This document shows, piece by piece, positions 13,623 to 21,324 of a stretch of DNA of 21,324 nt. The notes beneath the pieces were generated by a model, which ran no database searches, was not told the DNA's origin, and saw only the letters and a list, made by a program, of their open reading frames with translations. Made by a program: the position numbers and the translations under genes. Positions within the stretch are counted from its first letter, which is position 1, and every line of letters starts with the position of its first letter. Source of the DNA: Flavobacterium sp. (GTDB taxonomy: Bacteria; Bacteroidota; Bacteroidia; Flavobacteriales; Flavobacteriaceae); the NCBI GenBank assembly GCA_004296145.1, contig SEBM01000008.1:1-21324 (forward strand). Reading direction: 5' to 3'.

Positions 13623-15992
13623 ATGAAACCTGTTTTTCATAAAGAAAGTCCTTTCAAAACAATTATATCTTTTCATAAACTAATCGAATCTTTTGAAGAA
13701 ATTGCTTTATCAGATGTTGATTACCGATCAAATTATGCAAAGGCAATTTTAAAAGAAATTGATTCTATACCAGAATTTAGAAACGGAATTGAAGATTATA
13801 CTATTATTAGAACACATGAGGCTCTAATTAAAAACATTCTGGCTGACTTGTTTCCGACAGCCTTGACACATAATGAGATAAAAGCGGTTACAATTCCTTT
13901 TCAGAATATCTCATTTAATTATACAGAACGCTTCAAGAAGATTTTAAGAAATGCGGGCGATGAATTTTATATGGAAATTCGTGATTTTGACAATCATCAA
14001 TTCTATATCAATAACTGTTGTTTAATTTTAAGCAGTTATTACAAACAGAATATCGATTTTAATAAAATCTTTTTCTACGATATTCCGGATGAAAACGGGA
14101 TTGAAAAACATTACCGTATTATGTACAATGCTGATTTTATGGAAATTACTCCATCAGAAAATTCAGTTTCGCTTACACAGGAAGATATAGATTTGTTGAT
14201 CGATAATTATAATGATATTGAACTCTGGAAAGAAAAATTCCCTCCGGGAAGCTGGACTTTAAAAGGTTTCGGAATTGTTTCTTTATTTGATGCCACCACT
14301 GAAAGTGCAATCTCTAACCTGAAAAGTAATTTATTAAAACCGGATACCAAAACGGTAGCATCAAATGATATTATAGAAAATATCTTTAAATCTATCTTTA
14401 AAATCCCGGACCTGAAAGTTGGTTTTATCATTTATAATCCTGAAGAAGAAAAGTTTATCAGACCGGTGAAGTTTGATAATCAGCTGCAAAGTTTCCTTCT
14501 GACAAATGATCAGGAAGTAGAATGTAAAAATGCTTTTTTTGGATGTTCTTTCGAAAATCTGCTGGATAATAAAGAGCCGTTTGTTATTTCGAATGTGAAA
14601 AAATTTACAGAGGAATCTCCAAATAAACATCTTGGTGAGCATTTATTAAAACAAAATATTCAAAGTTGTGTTTTTGCTCCGGTCATAAAAGACGGGCATT
14701 TATTGGGTGTTGTCGAATTGGTTTCTGAGCAGCCAAGAGCTTTAAACACTGTAAATGCAACAAAACTTGACTTGGTTTTACCGTATCTGACTGATACTAT
14801 TGATCGTTATAATACGGATATGCAACATCAGGTTGAAGCGATTATTCAGCGTGAATATACAACCATTCACCCAAGTGTGTATTGGAAATTTAAAAAGGAA
14901 TCGCAAAACTATTTTCAAAACAACAATCCGAGTAAAGATTATATTTTTAAGGAAATTGTTTTTAAAAATGTGTTTCCGTTATATGGACAAATCGACATCA
15001 AAGGTTCTTCTGAACACCGAAATGATACGGTAAGAAGAGATTTAAAAAATCAGCTTTCGACGATTTTGGAAATTTTCGAAAACCAGAAACCAAACAGCAA
15101 TTTAATGCTTTTGGAACAACGCAAATTTGAGTTGGAATCACTTCGAGAAGAATTGGATCAACCCTTAAAAGCAGATACAGAACAATATATCCAGCGCTAT
15201 ATTGAAGAAGAAATTCATCCGATTTTAAAGAACACAAAAGATACTTCTAATAATACAAAACTGGAAGAATTGTATTTTGAGAGTTTAGACGAAAAAACAG
15301 GAATGTTTTATCAGGAAAGAAAGAAATTTGATAATGCAATGTCTATTATCAATAAAAAACTGGCATCTGTCCTTGATAAAAAACAACTAGAAGCGCAACA
15401 CATTTATCCTCATTATTATGAGCGTTTTAAAACTGATGGTGTTGAACACAACTTATATATTGGAGCTTCTATCGCGCCTACAAAGCCGTTTGATATTATG
15501 TATCTGCACAATTTGCGTTTGTGGCAATTGCAAACGTTGTGCGAAATGGAATTGGAACATCATCAGCTTAAGGAATCTTTGCCGTATGAGTTGGATGTAA
15601 CATCTCTGATTTTGGTATTTAGTTCTGCGCTTTCAATTCGTTTTAGAATGGATGAAAAACGTTTTGATGTTGACGGAACTTACAATGCAAGATATGAAGT
15701 GGTTAAAAAACGTATTGACAAAGCGCATATAAAAAACAGCAGGGAACGTATTACCGAAAAAGAAAAAATTACGATTGTATATTCTCAAAACAGTGAAGAA
15801 GCAGAATATTTGAAATACATCAAATATTTGCAGCATAAAAAAATCTTAGAACCTTCTATCGAACAGTTTGAAGTTGAAGATTTGCAAGGTGTTTCGGGGT
15901 TACGAGCTATTCGTGTAAAAGTGATTAACAATGTCACGAACGCAGCTGCAAAAAAGATTACCTATCAGGATTTATTAGATGAGCTCAACTAA
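13623..15992 (+). CDS. large GAF-domain protein of unknown function
   Basis: A 789-residue soluble protein without a signal peptide or membrane segments. Residues 1-220 match nothing I recognise. A GAF-like domain spans about 225-400, with strands LKVGFIIYNPEEEKFI, QSCVFAPVIKDGHLLGVVELVSE and the closing helix LDLVLPYLTDTIDRYN. The last 390 residues are helical and charged, with coiled-coil-like stretches around 480-580 (FELESLREELDQ), and match no domain I can name. There is no histidine kinase, GGDEF, HD or helix-turn-helix part, so the output of the sensor is not evident. Similar long GAF proteins occur in other Flavobacteriia. It is a single-gene unit: divergent from the SDR gene and ended by its own hairpin. 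Confidence 0.8.
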   Translation: MKPVFHKESPFKTIISFHKLIESFEEIALSDVDYRSNYAKAILKEIDSIPEFRNGIEDYTIIRTHEALIKNILADLFPTALTHNEIKAVTIPFQNISFNYTERFKKILRNAGDEFYMEIRDFDNHQFYINNCCLILSSYYKQNIDFNKIFFYDIPDENGIEKHYRIMYNADFMEITPSENSVSLTQEDIDLLIDNYNDIELWKEKFPPGSWTLKGFGIVSLFDATTESAISNLKSNLLKPDTKTVASNDIIENIFKSIFKIPDLKVGFIIYNPEEEKFIRPVKFDNQLQSFLLTNDQEVECKNAFFGCSFENLLDNKEPFVISNVKKFTEESPNKHLGEHLLKQNIQSCVFAPVIKDGHLLGVVELVSEQPRALNTVNATKLDLVLPYLTDTIDRYNTDMQHQVEAIIQREYTTIHPSVYWKFKKESQNYFQNNNPSKDYIFKEIVFKNVFPLYGQIDIKGSSEHRNDTVRRDLKNQLSTILEIFENQKPNSNLMLLEQRKFELESLREELDQPLKADTEQYIQRYIEEEIHPILKNTKDTSNNTKLEELYFESLDEKTGMFYQERKKFDNAMSIINKKLASVLDKKQLEAQHIYPHYYERFKTDGVEHNLYIGASIAPTKPFDIMYLHNLRLWQLQTLCEMELEHHQLKESLPYELDVTSLILVFSSALSIRFRMDEKRFDVDGTYNARYEVVKKRIDKAHIKNSRERITEKEKITIVYSQNSEEAEYLKYIKYLQHKKILEPSIEQFEVEDLQGVSGLRAIRVKVINNVTNAAAKKITYQDLLDELN

Positions 15993-16011
15993 GTTGAGCT
16001 CATTTTTTTTT
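15979..16011 (+). terminator. rho-independent terminator overlapping the stop codon
   Basis: ATGAGCTCAACT (15979-15990) and AGTTGAGCTCAT (15992-16003) are perfectly complementary 12-base arms separated by one base, followed by a run of T. The last codons and TAA stop of the GAF gene (15990-15992) lie inside the hairpin, and the convergent HD-PycTM gene ends three bases after the T run. Confidence 0.88.
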
Positions 16012-16013
16012 AT

Positions 16014-17192
16014 TTAGATACTTTTAAAAGCAATTACAAACGAAATCACGGTTATAATAATTCCGACCATGAAAAAGTTGTAAGCAATGCGAAGTAAATT
16101 ATACTTTCTTTGAAGAACTAATCCTAAATAATATAAATCTTTGATCATTGTAGAATACAAATAATCTCGGTCTTTCATCATTTCATTCATAGCCCAGTCA
16201 TAATCTTCCAACGGCATTTTGTAAAAATTTCCAAAAAACATCAAATTTACTTTTTTTGCTTCGACGTCGCCACGCGTAAAAAATCCTGAAGTTACTTTTG
16301 GCCTTGTAGAAAGTATCGCAAAAATAATGGTGATAACACTAGACATCAGCATGATAAATGTCGGAATAACTAAATGTGCATTTTTCGGGCTGTCTAATTT
16401 TGGAATAATGGACGAAAGTGCAATTGAAATAATAATAGCGTTTACAGACAAAAGTATATTGGCTTTACTATCTGCAATACCGCTCAAACGCGTATGGTTT
16501 CCTAAAGTGACACGAAATAAAGTATCGACACCACGATCTGGTTTTTCTACTTTATCTTTCTTTTTTTCTTCTGCTTCCAGATCTTTTACTTTTTTAAGTT
16601 CTTGTTTATTAACTCTTTTCTGAACAAGTGCAATGGTTTTCTCTTTTAATGGCTGCCATTTTTTTAAAGCATAATCCGTATAAAACTGATGTTTGTTCAT
16701 TAAAAAATTCAGATTTTCTTTTGACCAGTCTAAACTGTCAAAAGAAAGATTCATCGTGTTTTTTAATTCAAAACGAAGTAATTCACAAGTTGATTCATAC
16801 TCTAAACTGGTGATATGAACGTAATCGGCATCTTTAATTATCTTTTCTAAATGCGTTTTTGGCACGTACATTTTTGAAGTTGCCAGGATAAGTTTCGAAA
16901 CTTCTGCTATAAACTCCTCCGATTGCCCTTTTTCTCTAAGAAACTTAGCAGCAATCTTAGTACTTTCATTTTCATGGTCTTCTACTCCGTTTAGATAGCC
17001 TGTATCATGAAACCATGCGGCCACTAAAAGCATTTCTTTTTCAACGCCTTCTACGTTTTCTTTCTTGCACAGCTTTTTAACAGCATCAACTACATTAAAA
17101 GTATGGTTAATATTATGGTAAGAATATAAATTAGAAAGTTTATCTTTGAGTAAATTACTGACGAAATCTTCGGATTGTTCTATTAGATTCAT
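16014..17192 (-). CDS. HD-domain phosphohydrolase fused to a Pycsar-effector-type membrane domain (PycTM)
   Basis: A two-part protein of 392 residues. Residues 1-190 form an HD hydrolase: His26/His30 (YHNINH), His62-Asp63 (WFHDTGY), Glu71-Asp72-His73, and Asp121 (KDADYVH), a plausible metal site. After a charged linker (200-220, rich in Lys and Glu) comes the PycTM region (formerly DUF5706): FRVTLGNHTRLSGIADSKAN at 226-245, two membrane helices at about 246-263 and 274-294, a conserved KVNLMFFGNFYKM segment, and a last membrane helix at about 370-389. PycTM proteins are effectors of Pycsar anti-phage systems, activated by cyclic UMP or CMP. No cyclase gene lies in the window, so this looks like a resident relative that may degrade or sense a nucleotide. 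It is divergent from the metallophosphatase gene, with 26 bases between starts. Confidence 0.88.
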   Translation of the reverse strand: MNLIEQSEDFVSNLLKDKLSNLYSYHNINHTFNVVDAVKKLCKKENVEGVEKEMLLVAAWFHDTGYLNGVEDHENESTKIAAKFLREKGQSEEFIAEVSKLILATSKMYVPKTHLEKIIKDADYVHITSLEYESTCELLRFELKNTMNLSFDSLDWSKENLNFLMNKHQFYTDYALKKWQPLKEKTIALVQKRVNKQELKKVKDLEAEEKKKDKVEKPDRGVDTLFRVTLGNHTRLSGIADSKANILLSVNAIIISIALSSIIPKLDSPKNAHLVIPTFIMLMSSVITIIFAILSTRPKVTSGFFTRGDVEAKKVNLMFFGNFYKMPLEDYDWAMNEMMKDRDYLYSTMIKDLYYLGLVLQRKYNLLRIAYNFFMVGIIITVISFVIAFKSI

Positions 17193-17218
17193 AAAGAATA
17201 TTTTTATACCACTAAATT

Positions 17219-20200
17219 ATGAAATTGTTTTTGGATAATCATTTTATTACTAAGATTAAAACCAATTCTTTGGTAATAACTTTTATACTATTACTTTCTT
17301 CCTGTGCCACGCATAAAGCGCAATACGGAAAAAATGTTAGCGCCAACGAAAATGAAAACGCAACAGACACTATTAAAATTGCTCATACGCTGTTTTTGGT
17401 CGGAGATGCGGGAAATGCTGACGAAAAACAGTCGCAGGAAACACTGGAATTGCTGCACCAAAAATTAAAAAAAGCCAATAAAAAATCTACTCTTTTATTT
17501 TTGGGTGATAATATTTATCCGAAGGGTTTTCCTGTAGATAAAAATTCCGGCGATAAAGCTTTGGCCGAAACAAAATTGACAAATCAGTTAAAACTAACAA
17601 AAGGATTTAAAGGAAAAACAGTATTTATTCCCGGAAATCATGATTGGTATAACGGTATTAAAGGTCTTGAACTTCAGGCTGATTTTGTTACTAAATATCT
17701 TAATGATAAAAAAGCATTTTTACCAAGAAAGAGCTGCCCGATTGAAGATGTAAAAATTGACAGCACAGCAACTCTGGTAACGATTGATAGTGAATGGTTT
17801 CTGGAAGATTGGGACAATCATCCTACTATTAATGACAACTGCGAAATTAAAACACGCGAAGACTTTTTTGGTGAGCTGGAAAATATCTTAAATAAAAACC
17901 AGGAAAAAACGGTTGTTTTGGCTATTCATCATCCTTTGTTAAGCAACGGGACACATGGAGGACAATTTTCTATGGAAAAACAATTGTTTCCTTTAGAGAA
18001 AAAAATTCCATTGCCAATAATTGGATCTTTTATCAATTTACTGCGAAAAACATCTGGTGTAAGTCCGCAGGATATTCAAAACAAGCAATATACAATTTAT
18101 GCCAAACGAATTAAAACCCTTTTACAAAAACAGAAAAATGTAATTGTGGTTTCGGGACATGATCATAATTTGCAATTCATCAGTAAAGAAAATATTCAGC
18201 AGATTATTAGTGGCGCCGGATCCAAATCTGAAGCAGCGCGCGCTATTAATCCGTTTGATTTCTCTTATGGAGGAAATGGTTACAGCACACTTACTTTGTA
18301 CAAAAGCGGTGATGCCAAAGTTTCTTTCTTCGGAAATGAAAACAACAAAGAAAAACTTCTTTTTGAAAGAGAAATTATTAAGGCCAAAGAAATTAACTGG
18401 GCCGAAGATATTCCGAATAAATTTCCGTCAACTGTGACGACTTCTATCTATTCTAAAAAAATGACAGATAAAAGTATCTTTCATAAATTCCTGTTCGGAC
18501 AACATTACAGAAAATATTACAGCCTGCCTATAAATGCCAGAACAGCTACAATAGACACTTTAATGGGCGGATTAAAACCGATTCGCGAAGGCGGTGGCCA
18601 TCAGTCGGTTTCTCTTAGAATGTCTGACACTAAAGGCCGTGAATATGTAATGCGCGCCATGAAAAAAAGTGCCACAGTATTTTTACAATCCGTTGCGTTT
18701 AAGGATCAATATGTTGTTAATGAATTCGAAAACACTTATGCTGAAGATTTTTTATTTGATTTTTATACGACTTCGCATCCATATTCTTCTTTTGCGATTG
18801 GAAGCATGTCTGATAAAATTGGTTTAAGACATACCAATCCGGTTTTATATTATATACCACGACAAAATGGTCTAAAAGAATTTAATGCCAGTTTTGGAGA
18901 TCAATTATATATGGTGGAAGAAAGACCTGCTGATAATCATCTTGATGCTAAAAATTTCGGAAATCCAACAAATATAATCGGAACTGATGATATGATGCTG
19001 AATCTTCATAAAGATGAAAAATACAGCGTTGATGAAAAAGAATATATAAAAGCACGTTTGTTTGACATTCTTCTTGGAGATTGGGACAGACACAGCGATC
19101 AATGGCGTTGGGCTGAATATAAAGAAGACGGAAAAGTAATTTACAAACCAATTCCGAGAGACAGAGATCAGGCTTTTGTAAAATATGACGGAGCATTACT
19201 TTCTATCTTAATGAATATTCCGGCATTGCGTCATATGCGAACTTTCAAGGATAAAATTGGAAATGTAAAATGGCTTAGCCGTGAACCTTATCCTATGGAT
19301 TTAGCTTTTCTAAAAACGGCCGACGAAAAAGACTGGGTGGAACAAGCCAAGTTTATTCAGGAAAATTTGTCTGATAGTGATATTGAAGCTGCTTTTAAAA
19401 ACCTTCCAAAAGAAGTTCAGGACGGAACTGTAGATGAAATTATTCGAAAATTAAAAAACAGAAAAAGAGAACTTCAGAAATATGCTATTCGTTATTCTGA
19501 TGTTTTGAGTAAGACAATCATGATTGCCGGAACAGACAAAAAAGATAAGTTTGTTTTGAACCATAATGTTAGAAAAGGTATTGAAATTCAGGTTTTCAGA
19601 GTGAAGAAAGAAGGCGATGAATTAGTGTACACAAAAAATGTTACGGATGCAAAAACCCAAAATTTATGGATTTATGGTTTAGATGATAATGATGTTTTTG
19701 AAGTAAAAGGAAACGAAAAGTCAAAAATTAAAATTCGTCTGATTGGTGGTCAAAATAATGACACTTATAATATTGAAAACGGAAAAAAAGTTATTGTCTA
19801 CGATTTTAAATCAAAAGAAAACACCTATAATTTAGATTCTAAAACTCAAACGCAGTTAACAGACGATTATGATGTCAATTTATATAATTACGAAAGACCA
19901 AAATACAATGTAATTTCCGGTCTTCCGAATATTGGATTTAATCCTGATGATGGCGTAAAAGTGGGCGTTAATTTAAATTATACGGTTAATAATTTCAAAC
20001 AAAATCCATATACACAAAGACATATTTTAAATGCTTTTTACTATTTCGCAACCGGCGGTTTAGAATTTAATTATGCAGCACATTTCCCTGGGTTATTAGG
20101 AAAATGGGTTATTGATGTTGAGTCGTTATATACCACGCCAAATTTTGCGATGAATTATTTTGGCTACGGAAATGAAACACTTCTCGAAACCAAAGACCGG

Positions 20201-20932
20201 GATTATTATAGGTTGCGATCAAAGGAAGCGCTGGTGTCTGCGGGATTGTCTTACCGAACGCGCAACCGTCACCGGGTATCGATCCTCCCCTATTTTCAGA
20301 CGATCACGCTCAAGAAAGATGAAGACAGATTTGTATCACAGAAACGCATAGACGAAGTGGAAAGTTTTTACCAACCAAGAAAATATGCCGGGTTGAATTT
20401 TGAATATGTGCTCCAGAATATCGATGATTCAATTTTGCCTCAAAAAGGCATTGCCTGGCAAACCAATTTTGATGCATTTCATCAACTGCACAATGGGCAT
20501 ACTGCGGCCACTTATTCATCACAATTGCAACTATTGGTTCCACTGATCAAAAAATTTGGATTGAATTTCCGTGTCGGCGGTTCCTCATTAACGGGAGAAC
20601 CCGATTTTTTCCGCATGAACAGTATCGGCGGCAGCGAGGCCCTCCGCGGTTTTCAGAGAAGCCGATATTATGGTGAATCCACCGCCTTTTTCCAAAGTGA
20701 ACTACGTTGGATCAGCAAGGTGAAGAGTTACTGGTACAGCGGCAAGGTTGGCCTGTTTGTTTTTGCCGATGCCGGCCGGGTTTGGACGGACGGGCCCGAA
20801 GACAACAAAATTCACCTTGGCTACGGACCCGGGCTAATTGTGAGTCCCTTCAACAAAATTTCGGTTTGGTTTGCCTACGGCATTTCAAAGGAAGACACCA
20901 ATTTTCACTTTCGTATCATCCGTCCGTTTTAG
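17219..20932 (+). CDS. lipoprotein metallophosphatase with kinase-like middle region and Omp85-like barrel
   Basis: This 1237-residue protein starts with a lipoprotein signal (LSSC, Cys29). A calcineurin-type metallophosphatase domain spans about 55-340: GDAG (62-65), GDNIYP (96-101), GNHDWY (139-144), HHPL (237-240) and GHDH (313-316). The middle, about 440-700, carries GGGHQS (458-463), YMVEERP (564-570), GDWDRHSDQ (620-628) and PRDRDQAF (646-653), a series like FAM20/CotH/HipA kinases; this reading is mine and unproven. From about 900 the sequence is a surface-antigen (Omp85/BamA-like) barrel ending in FHFRIIRPF with a terminal Phe, so the protein is expected at the outer membrane. Base composition changes within the barrel (about 20,150-20,200), so the last 250 residues probably come from another organism. 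The reading frame stays open across the join. Confidence 0.85.
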   Translation: MKLFLDNHFITKIKTNSLVITFILLLSSCATHKAQYGKNVSANENENATDTIKIAHTLFLVGDAGNADEKQSQETLELLHQKLKKANKKSTLLFLGDNIYPKGFPVDKNSGDKALAETKLTNQLKLTKGFKGKTVFIPGNHDWYNGIKGLELQADFVTKYLNDKKAFLPRKSCPIEDVKIDSTATLVTIDSEWFLEDWDNHPTINDNCEIKTREDFFGELENILNKNQEKTVVLAIHHPLLSNGTHGGQFSMEKQLFPLEKKIPLPIIGSFINLLRKTSGVSPQDIQNKQYTIYAKRIKTLLQKQKNVIVVSGHDHNLQFISKENIQQIISGAGSKSEAARAINPFDFSYGGNGYSTLTLYKSGDAKVSFFGNENNKEKLLFEREIIKAKEINWAEDIPNKFPSTVTTSIYSKKMTDKSIFHKFLFGQHYRKYYSLPINARTATIDTLMGGLKPIREGGGHQSVSLRMSDTKGREYVMRAMKKSATVFLQSVAFKDQYVVNEFENTYAEDFLFDFYTTSHPYSSFAIGSMSDKIGLRHTNPVLYYIPRQNGLKEFNASFGDQLYMVEERPADNHLDAKNFGNPTNIIGTDDMMLNLHKDEKYSVDEKEYIKARLFDILLGDWDRHSDQWRWAEYKEDGKVIYKPIPRDRDQAFVKYDGALLSILMNIPALRHMRTFKDKIGNVKWLSREPYPMDLAFLKTADEKDWVEQAKFIQENLSDSDIEAAFKNLPKEVQDGTVDEIIRKLKNRKRELQKYAIRYSDVLSKTIMIAGTDKKDKFVLNHNVRKGIEIQVFRVKKEGDELVYTKNVTDAKTQNLWIYGLDDNDVFEVKGNEKSKIKIRLIGGQNNDTYNIENGKKVIVYDFKSKENTYNLDSKTQTQLTDDYDVNLYNYERPKYNVISGLPNIGFNPDDGVKVGVNLNYTVNNFKQNPYTQRHILNAFYYFATGGLEFNYAAHFPGLLGKWVIDVESLYTTPNFAMNYFGYGNETLLETKDRDYYRLRSKEALVSAGLSYRTRNRHRVSILPYFQTITLKKDEDRFVSQKRIDEVESFYQPRKYAGLNFEYVLQNIDDSILPQKGIAWQTNFDAFHQLHNGHTAATYSSQLQLLVPLIKKFGLNFRVGGSSLTGEPDFFRMNSIGGSEALRGFQRSRYYGESTAFFQSELRWISKVKSYWYSGKVGLFVFADAGRVWTDGPEDNKIHLGYGPGLIVSPFNKISVWFAYGISKEDTNFHFRIIRPF
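20150..20200. other. composition break: probable chimeric junction
   Basis: Left of this point the sequence is AT-rich with A/T-ending codons; right of it G+C rises sharply and codons such as CGC, CTG, GTG and GGC become common. A 60-base sample holds 15 G+C at 19681-19740 but 32 at 20581-20640. The break falls at a segment encoding NYFGYGNET, strongly conserved among these barrels, where two homologues could be joined without breaking the frame. The exact point cannot be fixed by eye. Confidence 0.7.
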
Positions 20933-20967
20933 CCTACTGCCATGATGGCAGAGTGCCTTTCATTAAT

Positions 20968-20975
20968 TATCTTTG
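20968..20975 (+). promoter_or_regulatory. probable -7 box for miaB
   Basis: TATCTTTG is an exact fit to TAnnTTTG, 18 bases before the ATG at 20993, in the 60-base gap after the barrel gene. A six-base-stem hairpin (20937-20951) precedes it but lacks a T run. Confidence 0.5.
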
Positions 20976-20992
20976 CACTTCAATTTTTTTTA

Positions 20993-21324
20993 ATGGAAGC
21001 ATTGGTGATCGATAAAACGCATGATGAAGCAAGGCAGGGAGAAGCATTCAGGGGCCTGGCCAATGATGCGCCTGCGGGCAAGCGTTTTTACATTGAAAGT
21101 TATGGGTGTGCAATGAACTTTGCCGATAGCGAAGTGGTGGCCTCCATACTTCAAGACAATGGTTTCTCGCCCACGGTGAATATTGAAATGAGCGACCTCA
21201 TTCTCATTAATACCTGCTCTATTCGTGAAAAAGCCGAACAAACCGTTAGAAAGCGGCTGACAGAATTTAAAAAACTCAAAAGAGCAAACCGCGGACTGCT
21301 GGTGGGCGTACTGGGTTGCATGGC
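20993..21324 (+). CDS. miaB: tRNA-2-methylthio-N6-dimethylallyladenosine synthase MiaB (5' part)
   Basis: The reading frame is open from the ATG at 20993 to the window edge (110 complete codons; the real gene is about four times longer). It encodes the N-terminal methylthiotransferase domain of MiaB, the radical-SAM enzyme that adds a methylthio group to N6-isopentenyladenosine-37 of tRNAs. The three cysteines that hold the auxiliary iron-sulfur cluster are present: Cys39 (YGCAMN), Cys75 (NTCSIR) and Cys109 (LGCMA). The radical-SAM CxxxCxxC lies beyond the edge. The N-terminal DKTHDEARQGEA extension resembles Chitinophagaceae proteins more than Flavobacterium ones as I remember them, and the codon use is GC-richer than the rest of the window. 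A -7 box precedes it. Confidence 0.93.
   Translation, partial: MEALVIDKTHDEARQGEAFRGLANDAPAGKRFYIESYGCAMNFADSEVVASILQDNGFSPTVNIEMSDLILINTCSIREKAEQTVRKRLTEFKKLKRANRGLLVGVLGCM

Noticed and set aside
16014..20932. A complete Pycsar or CBASS defence operon around the PycTM gene
   Set aside because: No nucleotide cyclase is present on either side and the neighbours are housekeeping-type genes.
20937..20951. Hairpin after the barrel gene as a terminator
   Set aside because: The stem is only six bases and no T run follows.
20707..21241. Frames overlapping the end of the barrel gene and the start of miaB on both strands
   Set aside because: They conflict with two well-supported genes and match no family.

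Overview
The window reads as a Bacteroidota chromosome segment. From base 1 to about 20,150 it looks like Flavobacterium: AT-rich sequence, A-rich leaders, several matches to the Bacteroidota -7 promoter box TAnnTTTG, SusC/TonB-type receptor and LytS/2TM families, and the dispersed GGTTCTGAG/GGTTCTAAG repeats I associate with Flavobacterium genomes. No rRNA, tRNA, CRISPR array, insertion sequence or prophage gene was seen.

Layout. (1) Bases 6-5212, minus strand: a TonB-dependent receptor, then a DUF2141 secreted protein, a secreted TPR-like protein, a LytS-type histidine kinase fused to a 2TM domain, and a separate small 2TM protein whose start overlaps the kinase stop. The partner LytTR response regulator would be expected just left of the window. 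(2) 5353-7256, plus strand: a compact four-gene run with a DinB-fold protein, an exported YciI-like protein, a maltose/galactoside-type O-acetyltransferase and a VOC/glyoxalase-like metalloprotein. (3) 7268-9684: a ClC-family anion transporter and an HPP-family membrane protein, bracketed by two unrelated nested inverted-repeat elements. (4) 9786-11890: a pRiA4b ORF-3-like acidic protein, a four-helix-bundle (S23) gene held between imperfect inverted repeats, and an NdpA-type nucleoid-associated protein, ending at a hairpin terminator. (5) 11977-13472, minus strand: an SDR oxidoreductase and a TetR regulator, each preceded by the same GGAAC-N4-GTTCC operator overlapping its promoter. (6) 13623-15992: a large GAF-domain protein of unknown role. 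(7) 16014-20932: a divergent pair with only 26 bases between starts, namely an HD hydrolase fused to a Pycsar-effector-type membrane domain (PycTM, formerly DUF5706) and a 1237-residue lipoprotein joining a metallophosphatase, an uncharacterised middle region and an Omp85-like barrel. (8) 20993-21324: the 5' part of miaB.

The most interesting biology is in region 7. The middle of the metallophosphatase protein carries a motif series (glycine-rich GGGHQS, a VEE hinge-like segment, GDWDRHSDQ, PRDRDQAF) resembling the catalytic core of FAM20/CotH/HipA-type atypical kinases, so this may be an outer-membrane kinase-phosphatase. It sits divergent to an HD-PycTM protein with no nucleotide cyclase nearby.

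A caution: around 20,150-20,200, at a conserved NYFGYGNET segment, base composition jumps (15/60 G+C in 19681-19740; 32/60 in 20581-20640). The miaB that follows looks like Chitinophagaceae rather than Flavobacterium. The right end is therefore probably an assembly chimera between homologous genes of two organisms, or less likely a natural recombinant.
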